Notes: a model not told the origin generated them from the sequence alone. Shown: positions 1 through 9,414, counted from the first letter of the stretch. The stretch is 64,000 bases of DNA from Desulfuromonadaceae bacterium (GCA_028681335.1 JAQUIT010000017.1:22384-86383); one strand, 5' to 3'. A program made the numbers and translations.

Positions 1-644
1 TTCAGATAGATCAGCCGTTCATCGATCGTACGGCTGTTTGTCGCCGGATTACGACTGCCGCTTCCCGGTTGATAGAGGAGATTCCAGTATGATCCATTGC
101 TGAAAGTATGGGTTGAAAGCAGGGAATGGTCACCATCAGAAGCTTCAAGCACAACTGCACCCGCACCGTCACCAAACAGAACGCAGGTATTGCGATCCTG
201 CCAATCGACAATACGTGACAACACCTCAGCGCCAATCACAAGAATCTTCCGCGCGGCACCAGAGCGAATGTATTTTTCGGCAATTGACAAACCAAAGATA
301 AAACCAGAGCACGCCGCTGAAAGATCAAATGCGGTTGCATTGGTAGCACCCAAAAGGTCCTGAACAATACATGCTGTTGAGGGGAAAGGGAAATCCGGGG
401 TAACGGTACCAAGAATGATCAGGTCAATTTCTTCAGGATGAACACCGGCCATTTCCATGGCACGACGACCGGCTTCGGCGGCAAAGGTTGAAGTATATTC
501 ACCTTCAACAGCAATGCGTCTTTCCTTGATTCCTGTTCTGGTAGTAATCCATTCGTCACTGGTATCGACCAGCTGTTCGAGTTCAGTATTAGTGAGAATT
601 TTCCCGGGCAGAGCAGAGCCGGTTCCGGCAATTCTGACATTCAC
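1..644 (-). CDS. fabH: Beta-ketoacyl-ACP synthase III (FabH), 3' end cut by window edge
   Basis: The enzyme condenses acetyl-CoA with malonyl-ACP to start fatty acid chains in the cytoplasm. The gene runs off the left edge, leaving 214 N-terminal codons. I chose the GTG at 644 because GGAG lies 8 nt upstream and the resulting N-terminus (VNVRIAGTGSALP) matches the family. Visible marks are SDEWITTRTGIKERR near residues 29-43 and the active-site cysteine, Cys112, in SAACSGFIFGL. The catalytic His and Asn would lie in the missing part. It starts 19 nt after the plsX stop, in the common order rpmF-plsX-fabH, so it is very probably co-transcribed with them. Confidence 0.95.
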   Translation of the reverse strand, partial: MNVRIAGTGSALPGKILTNTELEQLVDTSDEWITTRTGIKERRIAVEGEYTSTFAAEAGRRAMEMAGVHPEEIDLIILGTVTPDFPFPSTACIVQDLLGATNATAFDLSAACSGFIFGLSIAEKYIRSGAARKILVIGAEVLSRIVDWQDRNTCVLFGDGAGAVVLEASDGDHSLLSTHTFSNGSYWNLLYQPGSGSRNPATNSRTIDERLIYL

Positions 645-663
645 GATTGATTCTCCATTTACT

Positions 664-1716
664 TTATTCAGGGATGGAAGGCACGCTCTCATTACGCATC
701 AAAACAGAATGATTTTCAGACAATTTTTCGGCTACATGTTCTGACACACCGTTTTTTGCGTATTCATGGGCAAAACGAATCGCATTTTTGATCGCCTTGA
801 CATTAGAACCGCCATGACAGATCATACCGACACCGTTGATCCCCAGCAATGGCGCACCGCCGTATTCAGCGTAGTCGACAATCTTCTTGAAACGGCCGAA
901 CGCACCACGCACAAACAGATAACCGACCTTGGAGATCCAGCTCTTGACAATCTCCCTTTTCAGCATTCTGCCCGCGGCATCCGCCAGCCCTTCTGAAAGC
1001 TTAAGAACAATATTCCCAACAAAACCGTCACAGACTACGACATCAACTGCTCCGGCAAAAATATCGCGACCCTCGATATATCCGCAATAATTGAGAGATG
1101 TTTTGCGCAGGACAGCATTGGTTTCCCTGGTCAGCTCGTTCCCTTTTGAATCTTCTTCTCCATTGGAGAGCAGGCCAACTTTCGGCGAAGGGACTCCCAT
1201 GGCATAACGAGCATAAACTTCACCCATAATGGCAAACTGAACGAGATGTAGCGGCTTGCAATCCACATTACCGCCTACATCCAAAACCAGAGTTTGTCCT
1301 TTAAGAGTGGGAAAGAGCTGAGCGATTGCCGGACGTTCGATCCCTTTAATCCGTTTCAGGACAAACATACCTGATGCCATTGTAGCACCGGAGTTCCCGG
1401 CACTAACAGCAGCACAGGCATGGCCGTCCTTTACGAGTTCAAAAGCACGACGCACGGAAGAGTCACGCTTCTTACGCACCGCATCTGAAGCAGAGTCATG
1501 CATGCCGACAACTTCGCTTGCATGGAAAATATCGATATCAAGCCCGTTGACGGCATACTTGGCGAGCTCGTTTTCGATGCGGACACGGTCTCCGACAAGT
1601 GTAACCGACAGGCCGAATTCACGACAGGCAGCGACAGCACCTTCAACTTCAATAACAGGTGCATTATCACCACCCATTGCGTCAACGGCAACTCTCATCT
1701 GGTTCGGGAGTGTCAC
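664..1716 (-). CDS. plsX: Phosphate acyltransferase PlsX
   Basis: PlsX converts acyl-ACP and phosphate to acyl-phosphate for glycerolipid synthesis, as a peripheral membrane enzyme. The protein is 350 aa, close to the family norm, with the hallmark [14 protein letters not shown] at residues 7-20 and the [10 protein letters not shown] and [11 protein letters not shown] segments typical of PlsX. The start is GTG at 1716, with a weak AGAGAG upstream; an ATG at 1698 is possible but has no Shine-Dalgarno-like sequence. It begins 12 nt after the rpmF stop and is followed by fabH, so it sits in the middle of the lipid operon. Confidence 0.96.
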   Translation of the reverse strand: MTLPNQMRVAVDAMGGDNAPVIEVEGAVAACREFGLSVTLVGDRVRIENELAKYAVNGLDIDIFHASEVVGMHDSASDAVRKKRDSSVRRAFELVKDGHACAAVSAGNSGATMASGMFVLKRIKGIERPAIAQLFPTLKGQTLVLDVGGNVDCKPLHLVQFAIMGEVYARYAMGVPSPKVGLLSNGEEDSKGNELTRETNAVLRKTSLNYCGYIEGRDIFAGAVDVVVCDGFVGNIVLKLSEGLADAAGRMLKREIVKSWISKVGYLFVRGAFGRFKKIVDYAEYGGAPLLGINGVGMICHGGSNVKAIKNAIRFAHEYAKNGVSEHVAEKLSENHSVLMRNESVPSIPE

Positions 1717-1728
1717 GAGATCAGCTCT

Positions 1729-1917
1729 CTAGGCTTGCGCTGCGGAAAGGTCGATAACCTCTTTACCCTTGTACGTTCCACAGGCAAGACAGGTACGATG
1801 CGGCAGCTTTGCTGCTTTGCATTGAGGACAGATGGATAGTGACGGGGTTGTTAAAAAATCGTGAGCCCTTCTCATATTCTTACGTGATTTGGATGTTTTT
1901 TTCTTGGGTACAGCCAT
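1729..1917 (-). CDS. rpmF: 50S ribosomal protein L32
   Basis: A 62-aa large-subunit ribosomal protein. The N-terminus [20 protein letters not shown] is typical, and two CxxC pairs (CPQC and CLACG) form the zinc-binding type of L32. AAGGAG 7 nt before the ATG at 1917 supports the start. It lies between the YceD gene and plsX, the usual bacterial arrangement linking ribosome assembly to lipid synthesis. Confidence 0.97.
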   Translation of the reverse strand: MAVPKKKTSKSRKNMRRAHDFLTTPSLSICPQCKAAKLPHRTCLACGTYKGKEVIDLSAAQA

Positions 1918-1962
1918 GGTGTTTCTCCTTTTTCTGGTGATACACGTTTTCGTGCCACCGTT

Positions 1963-2517
1963 CTATTTTCTGGTTACTTTAAAATCCTTTAGCGCACTGA
2001 AAGTAAGCGTTACAGGTTCTTTGCTGCATGAACAACTGGAAATATTCAAATCGATACCGCACTCATGGCACAGCCCCTTGCATGAGTCACTACAGAGAGG
2101 TTTTAATGGAATCTCCATTGCTACCTGTTCCTCAATTTCATGAGTCAGATCAATTTCATCTCCGGAGTATGTAGAAGAGAGCAGATCCATTTCGCCAAGC
2201 TCAAGTTCATCTTCGTCTGAAGAGGTGATTACCTCCCCTTTCCGGAAAAAAATAGTGAAGTTGGTATCAACAAACGACGGATAATCTGCGAGACAACGGG
2301 AACATGCCAGAGCCAGTGGGGCAGTGATTCTGCCGGTAACTCGTATATTCTCATATTCACGGGTAACAGTCATATCTCCTTGAATATTGCCGGTGATAGA
2401 GCAGTTTTTGTCATTCTGCATACTTGCAAGAAGAGGAAAAGTCTCTACAGGTTCATCGAAATGTATCGAAACCGGTACATCTTTTATGTGGTCTACAACA
2501 ATTTTCACACGCACCAT
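1963..2517 (-). CDS. yceD: YceD/DUF177 family protein
   Basis: A 184-aa member of the DUF177 family, which is normally encoded just before rpmF and has been linked to 23S rRNA accumulation in other organisms. The C-terminal part carries the family cysteine cluster CSDSCKGLCHECGIDLN followed by CSCSK, which probably binds a metal. The start is uncertain: ATG at 2517 (MVRVKIVVDH) is my choice, but an in-frame TTG at 2526 and a GTG at 2514 are also open, and none has a clear Shine-Dalgarno. It is the first gene of the YceD-rpmF-plsX-fabH run. Confidence 0.85.
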   Translation of the reverse strand: MVRVKIVVDHIKDVPVSIHFDEPVETFPLLASMQNDKNCSITGNIQGDMTVTREYENIRVTGRITAPLALACSRCLADYPSFVDTNFTIFFRKGEVITSSDEDELELGEMDLLSSTYSGDEIDLTHEIEEQVAMEIPLKPLCSDSCKGLCHECGIDLNISSCSCSKEPVTLTFSALKDFKVTRK

Positions 2518-2585
2518 CCGAGACAAAAGCGATTACAAATTTAAAGCAAGTCAGTATAAAGAATATGCCTGAATTGTCAAGAAAT

Positions 2586-4085
2586 TTACTGACTATTAGA
2601 ATTACACCGGCCGTAGCTTTCCAGCTGGGCACAAATATGAGCAGCAAGATCATGAGCAACCATGTCCCAAGTGAAGCGCCAGCCCCAATTACCGAAGGCT
2701 GCACCAGGAACATTCATGCGGGCCTCACTTCCCAACTGAAACAGATCCTGAAGGGGTACAATTGCAGTATCTGCGACTGACATCAATACCAAACGAAGTA
2801 TGCACTCGACGGTATCATCATCCCCTCTTCCTCCAACATAGCCGTCCACTCGACTGCGTTGAGTATCTGAAAGGGAATTATACCAGCCAGCAGTCGTATC
2901 ATTATCATGGGTTCCGGTATAGACCACGGATTTTTTTTGATGGTTATGCGGCAGATATGGATTCAATGGACCCGAATCAAACGCAAATTGCACTATTTTC
3001 ATCCCGGGGAAATTATATCTATCACGTAACGCGACGACCTCTGGCGTGATAACGCCAAGATCTTCGGCAATTATTGGCAAATTTCCGAGTGCGGCAAAGA
3101 TAGTATCAAAGAGAGTTGTCCCTGGAGCATTAACCCAGGTACCATTAATGGCGGTCTTCTCCCCTGACGGAACTTGCCAGGCAGCTTCAAAACCGCGAAA
3201 ATGGTCAACACGAATGACATCAAAGAGTTCAAACATTGCTTGAAACCGCTCAATCCACCACGCATATTGATGCTGCCCCATCATTTCCCAGTCATACAGA
3301 GGGTTGCCCCACAACTGCCCGGTTGCACTGAAATAATCAGGCGGAACCCCTGCGACAACCGTCGGCTTACCCTTTGAATCAAGCAGAAACAGTTCGCGAT
3401 GACTCCACACATCCGCAGAATCGTAGCCGACAAATATAGGGATGTCACCGATAACGGATATTCCCTTGCCGGCAGCATACTCCCTCAAGCTGCTCCATTG
3501 CCTGAAAAACTGCCACTGAATGTATTTCTGTACGCCAATATCAGCCCCCAGTTCAACGGAAGCTTTTTCATATTTCTCTGGAGTCAGGAGAGCAAAATCA
3601 GCCGGCCATTTATCCCAGGATTTTCCCTTGTACTTATGCTTCAGCGCCATAAAAAGCGCGTAGTTATGAAGCCATGTCGTTCTGTCGCAAAAATCCCAGA
3701 AATCCTGTTTGAGAGGAGCAGCTTCGTTCTTCAAAAAAGTGGTGCCTGCGGCCTTCAGCAGACCCATTTTCTTTTCATAAACCGCTTCAAAGTCGACACT
3801 TGAAACATTCGGACTATCATTGTAGCAAACAACAGCAAGATCACCATCAAGTACAATCTGATCTAGATCAATCAGAAGCGGATTCCCTGCAAAAGCTGAA
3901 AAAGCTGAATAGGGAGAGTTACCGCACGCAGGCGGCGTAAGTGGCAGCACCTGCCAATAAGACATTCCCATGTCCGCCAGTAGATCAACAAAGCGACGGG
4001 CATCATTGCCCAGCGAACCTATACCACCCGGCCCCGGCAATGATGTCGGATGCAACAGTACTCCACACCCCCGCTTGTCCAGCAT
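2586..4085 (-). CDS. malQ: 4-alpha-glucanotransferase (amylomaltase, GH77)
   Basis: The enzyme transfers alpha-1,4-glucan segments between malto-oligosaccharides, serving glycogen or maltodextrin metabolism in the cytoplasm. The protein is 499 aa, the normal bacterial length. Key sites are visible: the nucleophile Asp294 in IRVDHFRGFE, the acid/base Glu341 in IAEDLGVITPEV and the THDNDTTAGWY motif near residue 395. The N-terminal GVLLHPTSLPGPGGIGSLG is a family signature. The ATG at 4085 is preceded by GGGGG with about 5 nt spacing. No other glycogen gene lies nearby; the gene is 86 nt downstream of the Ppx/GppA gene on the same strand. Confidence 0.96.
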   Translation of the reverse strand: MLDKRGCGVLLHPTSLPGPGGIGSLGNDARRFVDLLADMGMSYWQVLPLTPPACGNSPYSAFSAFAGNPLLIDLDQIVLDGDLAVVCYNDSPNVSSVDFEAVYEKKMGLLKAAGTTFLKNEAAPLKQDFWDFCDRTTWLHNYALFMALKHKYKGKSWDKWPADFALLTPEKYEKASVELGADIGVQKYIQWQFFRQWSSLREYAAGKGISVIGDIPIFVGYDSADVWSHRELFLLDSKGKPTVVAGVPPDYFSATGQLWGNPLYDWEMMGQHQYAWWIERFQAMFELFDVIRVDHFRGFEAAWQVPSGEKTAINGTWVNAPGTTLFDTIFAALGNLPIIAEDLGVITPEVVALRDRYNFPGMKIVQFAFDSGPLNPYLPHNHQKKSVVYTGTHDNDTTAGWYNSLSDTQRSRVDGYVGGRGDDDTVECILRLVLMSVADTAIVPLQDLFQLGSEARMNVPGAAFGNWGWRFTWDMVAHDLAAHICAQLESYGRCNSNSQ

Positions 4086-4171
4086 TTTGCCCCCAATGAA
4101 CCTGTGGATTATTTAGCTTACGTCCGGATTTTTCAGAGAAAAGAAGAGCCCGTACCACACGACGAAACGCT

Positions 4172-5080
4172 TCATGCCGTTGTGAGCGCCAAACCTTCCA
4201 GCAATCCGAAATCACTAACCTTCAACCGCTTAAAACCAAATCTGTCCATAACGGAGAGGATGACTACCAAGCCTGCAATAATCAAATCTTCACGTCCTTT
4301 TTCGACCCCTTTGATTGACAGCCGCTCCACTGGGCTCAGCTTTGACAAACGCTCATAGATTTCGCCTATGTCTGTTCTGCTCACAGTGTAATTATTAACC
4401 TTCCGATAGTCATAATCAACCATCTCCAGTTTGATTGCTGCAATCGTTGTCGCGGTGCCGGCCGTGCCTACAAGCTCGGAATCACCCGCAATAACCATTC
4501 CTGCCGAAAAGAGGTCTTTCTCAAGTTGATCGACCACCGCGTGCACACGACCAAGCATTTCGTCACTTGCGCGGAAGCCTTCGGTAAGCCTTACGACGCC
4601 TATCGGCATGCTCTTGATAAAGACTGGAGAACCTTTGGATGCTACCGTAAACTCCGTACTCCCCCCACCCACATCAAGGACCACAATGGTATCACTTTCA
4701 GAATCCAGTCCTGACAGCACGCCCCTGAGCGTCAAACGCGCTTCCACATCTCCGTCGATAACATCAAGAGTTATACCGGTCTCCGCTAAAACCTTGGCAA
4801 CAAAGGCACGTCCGTTGATGGCGTCTCGTACCGCGCTTGTTGCGGATGCTCGAACACGCGTCACCCCGTATTCTGCAATGATCCCCGAGAATCGGCGCAA
4901 ACAATCCAGTCCACGCTCCCAGGCTTCTGCAGACAAGCCGGACTCATCGGTAAACCCACCACCCAGACGTACGACTTGGCGCTCAACACGGACGGGTGTT
5001 ATTCCAGCTGGAGAACGCACGGCGATCAGCAATCTGGCCGTATTTGTCCCAAAGTCAATAGAGGCGCAATAATCATTCAT
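4172..5080 (-). CDS. Ppx/GppA family exopolyphosphatase or pppGpp phosphatase
   Basis: A 302-aa member of the actin-fold Ppx/GppA family, which hydrolyses polyphosphate ends or pppGpp. The phosphate loops are clear: ASIDFGTNTARLLIA at residues 6-20 and VLDVGGGSTEFTV near residue 137. ATSAVRDAING and a GTAGTATTIAAI segment also match. At about 300 aa it has only the catalytic core and lacks the C-terminal HD-like domain of the 500-aa Escherichia coli enzymes, so which substrate it prefers cannot be told. ATG at 5080 has only a weak upstream GGGAAC. Confidence 0.9.
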   Translation of the reverse strand: MNDYCASIDFGTNTARLLIAVRSPAGITPVRVERQVVRLGGGFTDESGLSAEAWERGLDCLRRFSGIIAEYGVTRVRASATSAVRDAINGRAFVAKVLAETGITLDVIDGDVEARLTLRGVLSGLDSESDTIVVLDVGGGSTEFTVASKGSPVFIKSMPIGVVRLTEGFRASDEMLGRVHAVVDQLEKDLFSAGMVIAGDSELVGTAGTATTIAAIKLEMVDYDYRKVNNYTVSRTDIGEIYERLSKLSPVERLSIKGVEKGREDLIIAGLVVILSVMDRFGFKRLKVSDFGLLEGLALTTA

Positions 5081-5196
5081 TCAGTGTTCCCGGCTTACAA
5101 ACTATGCACAAATATAGTGCTCTACTTGGTGCGACCCCAGACAGGCATAAACAAATCACCCGGCACCTCAACAGCAATTTCCTAATACAGGGTTTG

Positions 5197-5472
5197 TTAC
5201 CCGAGCACCATTTCTTTAAGTTCTTTACCAACCTTGAAAAAAGGCAGTTTTTTGGGGCTCACCTTGATTGGCTCACCTGTCTTGGGATTCCGGCCGGTGT
5301 ACGTCCCGTATTCCTTGATAACAAAACTACCGAGGCCACGAATTTCAATGCGCTCACCCTCCACCATCGCTTCGCCCATAGAAGAAAAGATCAGATTAAC
5401 AAGCTCTTCTGCCCGTTTGATCGGTAAATCTTTTTTCAAAGCTAACTGTTCGATAAGTTCTGATTTGTTCAT
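5197..5472 (-). CDS. ihfB: HU/IHF family DNA-binding protein, IHF-beta-like
   Basis: A 91-aa nucleoid protein that bends DNA. The sequence MNKSELIEQLALKKDLP, the GLGSFVIKEYGTYTGRNPKTGE arm with its RNPxTG tip and the C-terminal LPFFKVGKELKEMV are typical; the EGERIEIRGLGSF stretch resembles the IHF beta chain more than HU, but that call is by eye. I placed the start at ATG 5472 because GGAGGGG lies 4 nt upstream; an upstream in-frame extension adds 17 unrelated residues. It stands alone, 84 nt after the TPR gene. Confidence 0.88.
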   Translation of the reverse strand: MNKSELIEQLALKKDLPIKRAEELVNLIFSSMGEAMVEGERIEIRGLGSFVIKEYGTYTGRNPKTGEPIKVSPKKLPFFKVGKELKEMVLG

Positions 5473-5556
5473 GGACCCCTCCATTATCGTAGTCGTACCG
5501 GCTGAAAATAAAACAATGGACAATCTGTGGCTGTGATAAACGGCTTCGTTTCTTAC

Positions 5557-6579
5557 TTAATGACAGGATTTATTCAAGTATTTTTTAAAAACAGCTGCGG
5601 CATCACCCTGGCGACCCGTTTCCAAAAGGATCCCATACAGTTTTTCAGCCGCTGCACGTGCGAAAGGGGTCTGCAACAATTCAACATACAGATTCACGGC
5701 CCCTTCATGATCACCGGTCGCCTCAAATATATCGGCACGCAACAACAGCGCCTGCTCTGGCATTATCTGCTCTGCGACCATCGTTTCGGTAGCCGCCAGA
5801 GCGTCCTTAAAACGATGATTCTCCAACAGCACAAGCGTTAAAGTCAACCAGGCAAGTGAATTTGTGCTGTTCAGCTCAAGCGCTTTACGCAGACACTTTT
5901 CTGCTTCAGGATCATTTCCAAGCCGATGCAGGACTTTCCCTTTTTCATACCAGTAGATATCATGCGGCAGAGTATCGAAACAATTTTCAAATGCGGCCAG
6001 CGCTTCTTTATGCTCGTCCCGACTGGCAGTTATGTACGCATGCGCAAAATCCTCACCCAAGCTGGAGTAGCGCTGACACTGATCATCCGGTAGCTGCTGG
6101 ATAAGTAACTCATAATATTCAAGCAGTGGCAATGCTTCATCCTGATTATGGCTGTCAGAACACTCACCCGCTGAAGAACCGGCACACGAGGCACATGATG
6201 ACAGAGCTGGAGGCCGGGCATCATCATTCTCCGGCTGAGAATAGCTGAGAATCAATCCATCCGCTTTTTCACAGAGAGCAGGATCACTCGTTAATGTTTT
6301 AACAAGCTGAAGATGATCAATCGCCTTGTCAATATCCCCGTGAGAATGCGCAAACAGAGCTTCATCAAGATTGCGTTCAGCCAGCCTGATGTTTGCCGTA
6401 TCGATACGCCCTGAAAAGACAGCTTTCAGATCGCCGTCGGTGTCTGCCCTCGAACAACTGCGTAGACCATCCTCATAGCAGGTCCGGGCATCAAAGAAAC
6501 TGTCTGACTCCATATATCTGTCGCCCTTGGCCAACAGGTCGGCCGGAGACTTTGAAAACAAGCGGCTAATAAAATTCAC
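5557..6579 (-). CDS. Tetratricopeptide repeat protein of unknown role
   Basis: A 340-aa protein without signal peptide or clear membrane span, beginning at GTG 6579 with AGG 7 nt upstream. Helical repeats of TPR type fill most of the chain: for example DARTCYEDGLRSC near residue 31 and AEKCLRKALELNSTNSLAWLTLTLVLLENHRFKDALAA in the C-terminal half (given here by position, about residues 216-253). A linker around residues 120-150 is unusually rich in Cys, Ser and Gly (SSCASCAGSSAGEC). It starts 12 nt after rlmD, so it may be translated from the same mRNA. No specific function can be assigned. Confidence 0.75.
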   Translation of the reverse strand: MNFISRLFSKSPADLLAKGDRYMESDSFFDARTCYEDGLRSCSRADTDGDLKAVFSGRIDTANIRLAERNLDEALFAHSHGDIDKAIDHLQLVKTLTSDPALCEKADGLILSYSQPENDDARPPALSSCASCAGSSAGECSDSHNQDEALPLLEYYELLIQQLPDDQCQRYSSLGEDFAHAYITASRDEHKEALAAFENCFDTLPHDIYWYEKGKVLHRLGNDPEAEKCLRKALELNSTNSLAWLTLTLVLLENHRFKDALAATETMVAEQIMPEQALLLRADIFEATGDHEGAVNLYVELLQTPFARAAAEKLYGILLETGRQGDAAAVFKKYLNKSCH

Positions 6580-6591
6580 AGCAATACCTTT

Positions 6592-7905
6592 CTATGACCT
6601 GCAGAGCAACGTAACGCTCTCAAGGTGGTAGGTCTGAGGAAACATGTCAATTGGGACAGACCGGACAACACTATAACCATGGACGGCAAGCAAGCCGCAA
6701 TCCCGGGCAAGCGTACTCGGATCGCACGAAACATAGATGATTTTATTCGGCTGCAACCCGGCAATACCGGAAACGGCATCTCCAGCGCCTGATCTGGGCG
6801 GGTCAAGTAACACGGTGTCGAATCTTTGTCCCTCTTCGACAAGACGGTGGACAGCAACGGTGACATCATCACAAAAAAAACGGGCATTTGCAACCTTGTT
6901 GAGTTCCTGATTGTACTCCGCAGCTCGAATTGAATCGGCATTCCCCTCAATCCCGACCACTGATGCAACTTCAGCGGCCAAAGGGAGGGAAAAATTGCCG
7001 TTACCGCAATACAGGTCCAGAAGCTGATCAGCAGGAGTGAACGCAGCAAGCTGCCTGACCACATTCAGCATAGAAATGTTTTGCTGTTGATTCACCTGCG
7101 CGAACCCGCCGGGAGAGTAGGTAAGTTCCAGCGGAGCCTGACGGAGGTCCGCCTGGTTCATACGATAGGATATTTCAGCACTGCCCCACAGCTTTTCACA
7201 GGACTGCTTATTGTCGGCTTTAAGAAGAATCCCTGTGCAAGGTCCGAAATCGCCAGACCGTTCAATGAAATACGCCCTGTTCTTTGCTGTAACGACTCCG
7301 CCATGATGTATGACGACAACCAATCCGCTATCTCCGGCATCAATACTGAGTTGAGAGATCGACCGGACATCGGGATATGACTGAAGCACGCGCCTGCAGC
7401 ACTCCAGAACCTGATTGATAGCTGGGAGAGCGACAGGACAGCCGCCAGCGGCGTCCTCCACCTGATGCGAACCCTGCCGGTAAAAGCCTATGCGCAGCTT
7501 GCCGTTACGTGATGAGATCTTGAACTGGAGACGACTACGGTAACCATACTGCAACGGTGCGGCCACAACATCACCAATCAGTTCTTCCGGGACTCGCGCC
7601 CCCCTCCAGAAGGTCTCTGCCAGGATTTTGCGCTTCTGCTCCAGTTGAACCGTGTAGCTGACATGCTGCCAGCTGCAGCCACCGCAGCTGCCAAAGATGA
7701 CACATACCGGTGTTGTCCTGAAAGCGGAAGGATGTAAAATTTCAGCTATTGAAGCGGTGCAGTACGATTTTTTATCGGCTGTTACCCGTAGCGAAACCTC
7801 ATCACCTGGACAGCTAAAGGGGACAAAACAGACCTTGCCGTCAATCCGGCAGACGCCATTGCCGCCAAAGGCGAGTTTATCGATTACTGCAACTGGTAAT
7901 GTCAC
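6592..7905 (-). CDS. rlmD: 23S rRNA (uracil-C5)-methyltransferase, RlmD/RumA family
   Basis: The enzyme uses S-adenosylmethionine to make 5-methyluridine in 23S rRNA or tRNA. The 437-aa protein shows an N-terminal TRAM-like beta domain, the 4Fe-4S cysteines (CVIFGSCGGC, with a fourth Cys in GGCPVALP), the SAM loop LDLYCGNGNFSLPLA, the LLDPPRSGAG motif and the catalytic cysteine in YVSCDPSTLARD. These fit the RumA/TrmA superfamily; whether the target is U1939 or another uridine is inferred only. The start is GTG 7905. It follows a small unknown gene and precedes the TPR gene. Confidence 0.9.
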   Translation of the reverse strand: MTLPVAVIDKLAFGGNGVCRIDGKVCFVPFSCPGDEVSLRVTADKKSYCTASIAEILHPSAFRTTPVCVIFGSCGGCSWQHVSYTVQLEQKRKILAETFWRGARVPEELIGDVVAAPLQYGYRSRLQFKISSRNGKLRIGFYRQGSHQVEDAAGGCPVALPAINQVLECCRRVLQSYPDVRSISQLSIDAGDSGLVVVIHHGGVVTAKNRAYFIERSGDFGPCTGILLKADNKQSCEKLWGSAEISYRMNQADLRQAPLELTYSPGGFAQVNQQQNISMLNVVRQLAAFTPADQLLDLYCGNGNFSLPLAAEVASVVGIEGNADSIRAAEYNQELNKVANARFFCDDVTVAVHRLVEEGQRFDTVLLDPPRSGAGDAVSGIAGLQPNKIIYVSCDPSTLARDCGLLAVHGYSVVRSVPIDMFPQTYHLESVTLLCRS

Positions 7906-7906
7906 A

Positions 7907-8287
7907 TTACGCTCGTGAATTTCTAACTTGAGTGGGTTTATTTACACGCTTCCGATATTCACTGCGAACGAAGCGGGGAGCAAAGTCAGGAGCAGAAAGG
8001 TAGGCGATCGTAGTTTCATGAAAAGATTGTGTCAACTGACTGCGAACTGTTTCTATTGCCGATTCAGGAACCGCCATTTTTTCAAGGATCCGTTCAAACC
8101 TTACCGACGACCCCAATTTTACTATGGCATCATCCAGCTCGGCATCATTTGCAAAATAGCCAGGCTCCAGCGGAATGTCACAATAGGCAAGGACTTTGAC
8201 GTGATAGTAGCCGCCAAAATAGTGCCGGGTTTGATCAAGCAGAGTGACGGAGAGGTCAGTAGTAAGTGCTATCGTTTCAAGAATCAA
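7907..8287 (-). CDS. Conserved hypothetical protein in queuosine operon
   Basis: A 126-aa soluble protein of no recognised family. The TTG start at 8287 overlaps the queE stop by 4 nt (TTGA), a pattern typical of coupled translation, and the next gene rlmD begins right after its stop. The chain has no signal peptide, no cysteine pairs and no obvious motif; features seen are TTDLSVTLLDQTRHYFGGYYHVKVLAYCDIPLEP near the N-terminus and a basic tail. By position it may act in tRNA or rRNA modification, but this is guilt by association only. Confidence 0.7.
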   Translation of the reverse strand: MILETIALTTDLSVTLLDQTRHYFGGYYHVKVLAYCDIPLEPGYFANDAELDDAIVKLGSSVRFERILEKMAVPESAIETVRSQLTQSFHETTIAYLSAPDFAPRFVRSEYRKRVNKPTQVRNSRA

Positions 8288-9033
8288 AGCGCCCCCAACA
8301 TGTTATGCATCTGAGGGATGACCCTCACATCGGGCAGACGGGACGAGGCGATCTCCTGAAGATGCAGAATGTGTGCGGCGGCAATACCGACAGTGCCGTC
8401 CGGCAACGACATTGGCTGTAAAAAGAGCGGTAATGCTTCATCAACTTCAGAGATTATATCGCACACCTGCTGAATCTCGCTATCAGGAGTCGACTCACCG
8501 ACCACTATTTTTACCGAGACATTACTGCCATGAGCTTCGTGCAGAAAAAGGGCATGCTGATCCCACAAATATTCCTTGCAACCGGCAGTTGAAGGGAGTT
8601 TCATGTCCATACTGATATAGTCCAGATGCTGTTTTACGTGCCTAAGAGCGAGGTGCATGGTGCCATTTGTTTCAAGATGGATCGGCAGGGACTTCCTGAT
8701 TTCAGGAAACCATTCAGTAAGGGTCTCCGCATAGAGAAGCGGTTCTCCGCCGGTAAAACTTACCGAATGGTGTGCCCCGGGCAGCTGTAAACGCCAATCA
8801 TCAAAAAGTGATGTTATTTTGTTAAGTGGTAACGGTTGCGGAAGATTGAGAAACGAGCCTGACCCCGGCTTCGATTCCAAACGGCAAATATCGGACTTTG
8901 CAAAGTCAGTGTCACAATAGCGGCAGTCAAGATTACATTCCATCAAACGCACAAAAATCTGCCTGCGCCCGGCAAGCATCCCTTCACCCTGAATTGACGA
9001 AAATATTTCACTGATATAAACGGGATCACTCAT
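8284..9033 (-). CDS. queE: 7-carboxy-7-deazaguanine synthase QueE
   Basis: A radical-SAM enzyme that converts 6-carboxytetrahydropterin to 7-carboxy-7-deazaguanine on the way to preQ0 and queuosine. The 249-aa protein has the N-terminal EIFSSIQGEGMLAGR substrate region, the CxxxCxxC cluster at Cys33, Cys37 and Cys40 (CNLDCRYC) and the FTGGEPL SAM motif. I placed the start at ATG 9033, inside the end of queD (8-nt overlap); the longer reading from a TTG at 9081 adds 16 residues with no family similarity. QueD is immediately upstream; QueC and QueF are not in the window. Confidence 0.93.
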   Translation of the reverse strand: MSDPVYISEIFSSIQGEGMLAGRRQIFVRLMECNLDCRYCDTDFAKSDICRLESKPGSGSFLNLPQPLPLNKITSLFDDWRLQLPGAHHSVSFTGGEPLLYAETLTEWFPEIRKSLPIHLETNGTMHLALRHVKQHLDYISMDMKLPSTAGCKEYLWDQHALFLHEAHGSNVSVKIVVGESTPDSEIQQVCDIISEVDEALPLFLQPMSLPDGTVGIAAAHILHLQEIASSRLPDVRVIPQMHNMLGAL

Positions 9034-9394
9034 AATAGCGCGCTGACGCGTTATCTGACTCCCAGACAGTAATCGAATCAACTTTGATGTTATCGTTATT
9101 CATCCGTTCCGAGATGCGCTCATAAAGATACTTGGAAATATATTCCGATGACGGAGAAATTTCACTGAACGCAGGGTTATCATTAAGATATTTATGATCG
9201 AGTTCATTTATTATCGCACCAGCTTCGCGCTTCAGCACTTTAAAATCGATGCCCAAACCGGCCTTATCCAACTCTCTGGCCGTGACCGCCACTTCGACTT
9301 TCCAGTTATGGCCATGCAGATTTTCGCAATCGCCCTGATAATTTACAAGGTTATGTGCAGCAGCAAAACTGGTACGGATCGTCAGCATATACAT
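9026..9394 (-). CDS. queD: 6-carboxy-5,6,7,8-tetrahydropterin synthase QueD
   Basis: QueD turns 7,8-dihydroneopterin triphosphate into 6-carboxytetrahydropterin, the substrate of QueE. The 122-aa protein has the zinc ligands His14, His27 and His29 (HGHNW), the nucleophile Cys23 and the ELDHKYLND motif. The start is ATG 9394: AGGAG ends 9 nt upstream. A TTG at 9403 lies in frame but sits too close to the AGGAG. The end overlaps queE by 8 nt, so the two are translationally coupled. Confidence 0.93.
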   Translation of the reverse strand: MYMLTIRTSFAAAHNLVNYQGDCENLHGHNWKVEVAVTARELDKAGLGIDFKVLKREAGAIINELDHKYLNDNPAFSEISPSSEYISKYLYERISERMNNDNIKVDSITVWESDNASARYYE

Positions 9395-9414
9395 TATGAG
9401 CAACTCCTCTGATC

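Noticed and set aside
6576..7064. A 162-codon minus-strand open frame
   Set aside because: It is an alternative frame within rlmD, whose motifs are unambiguous.
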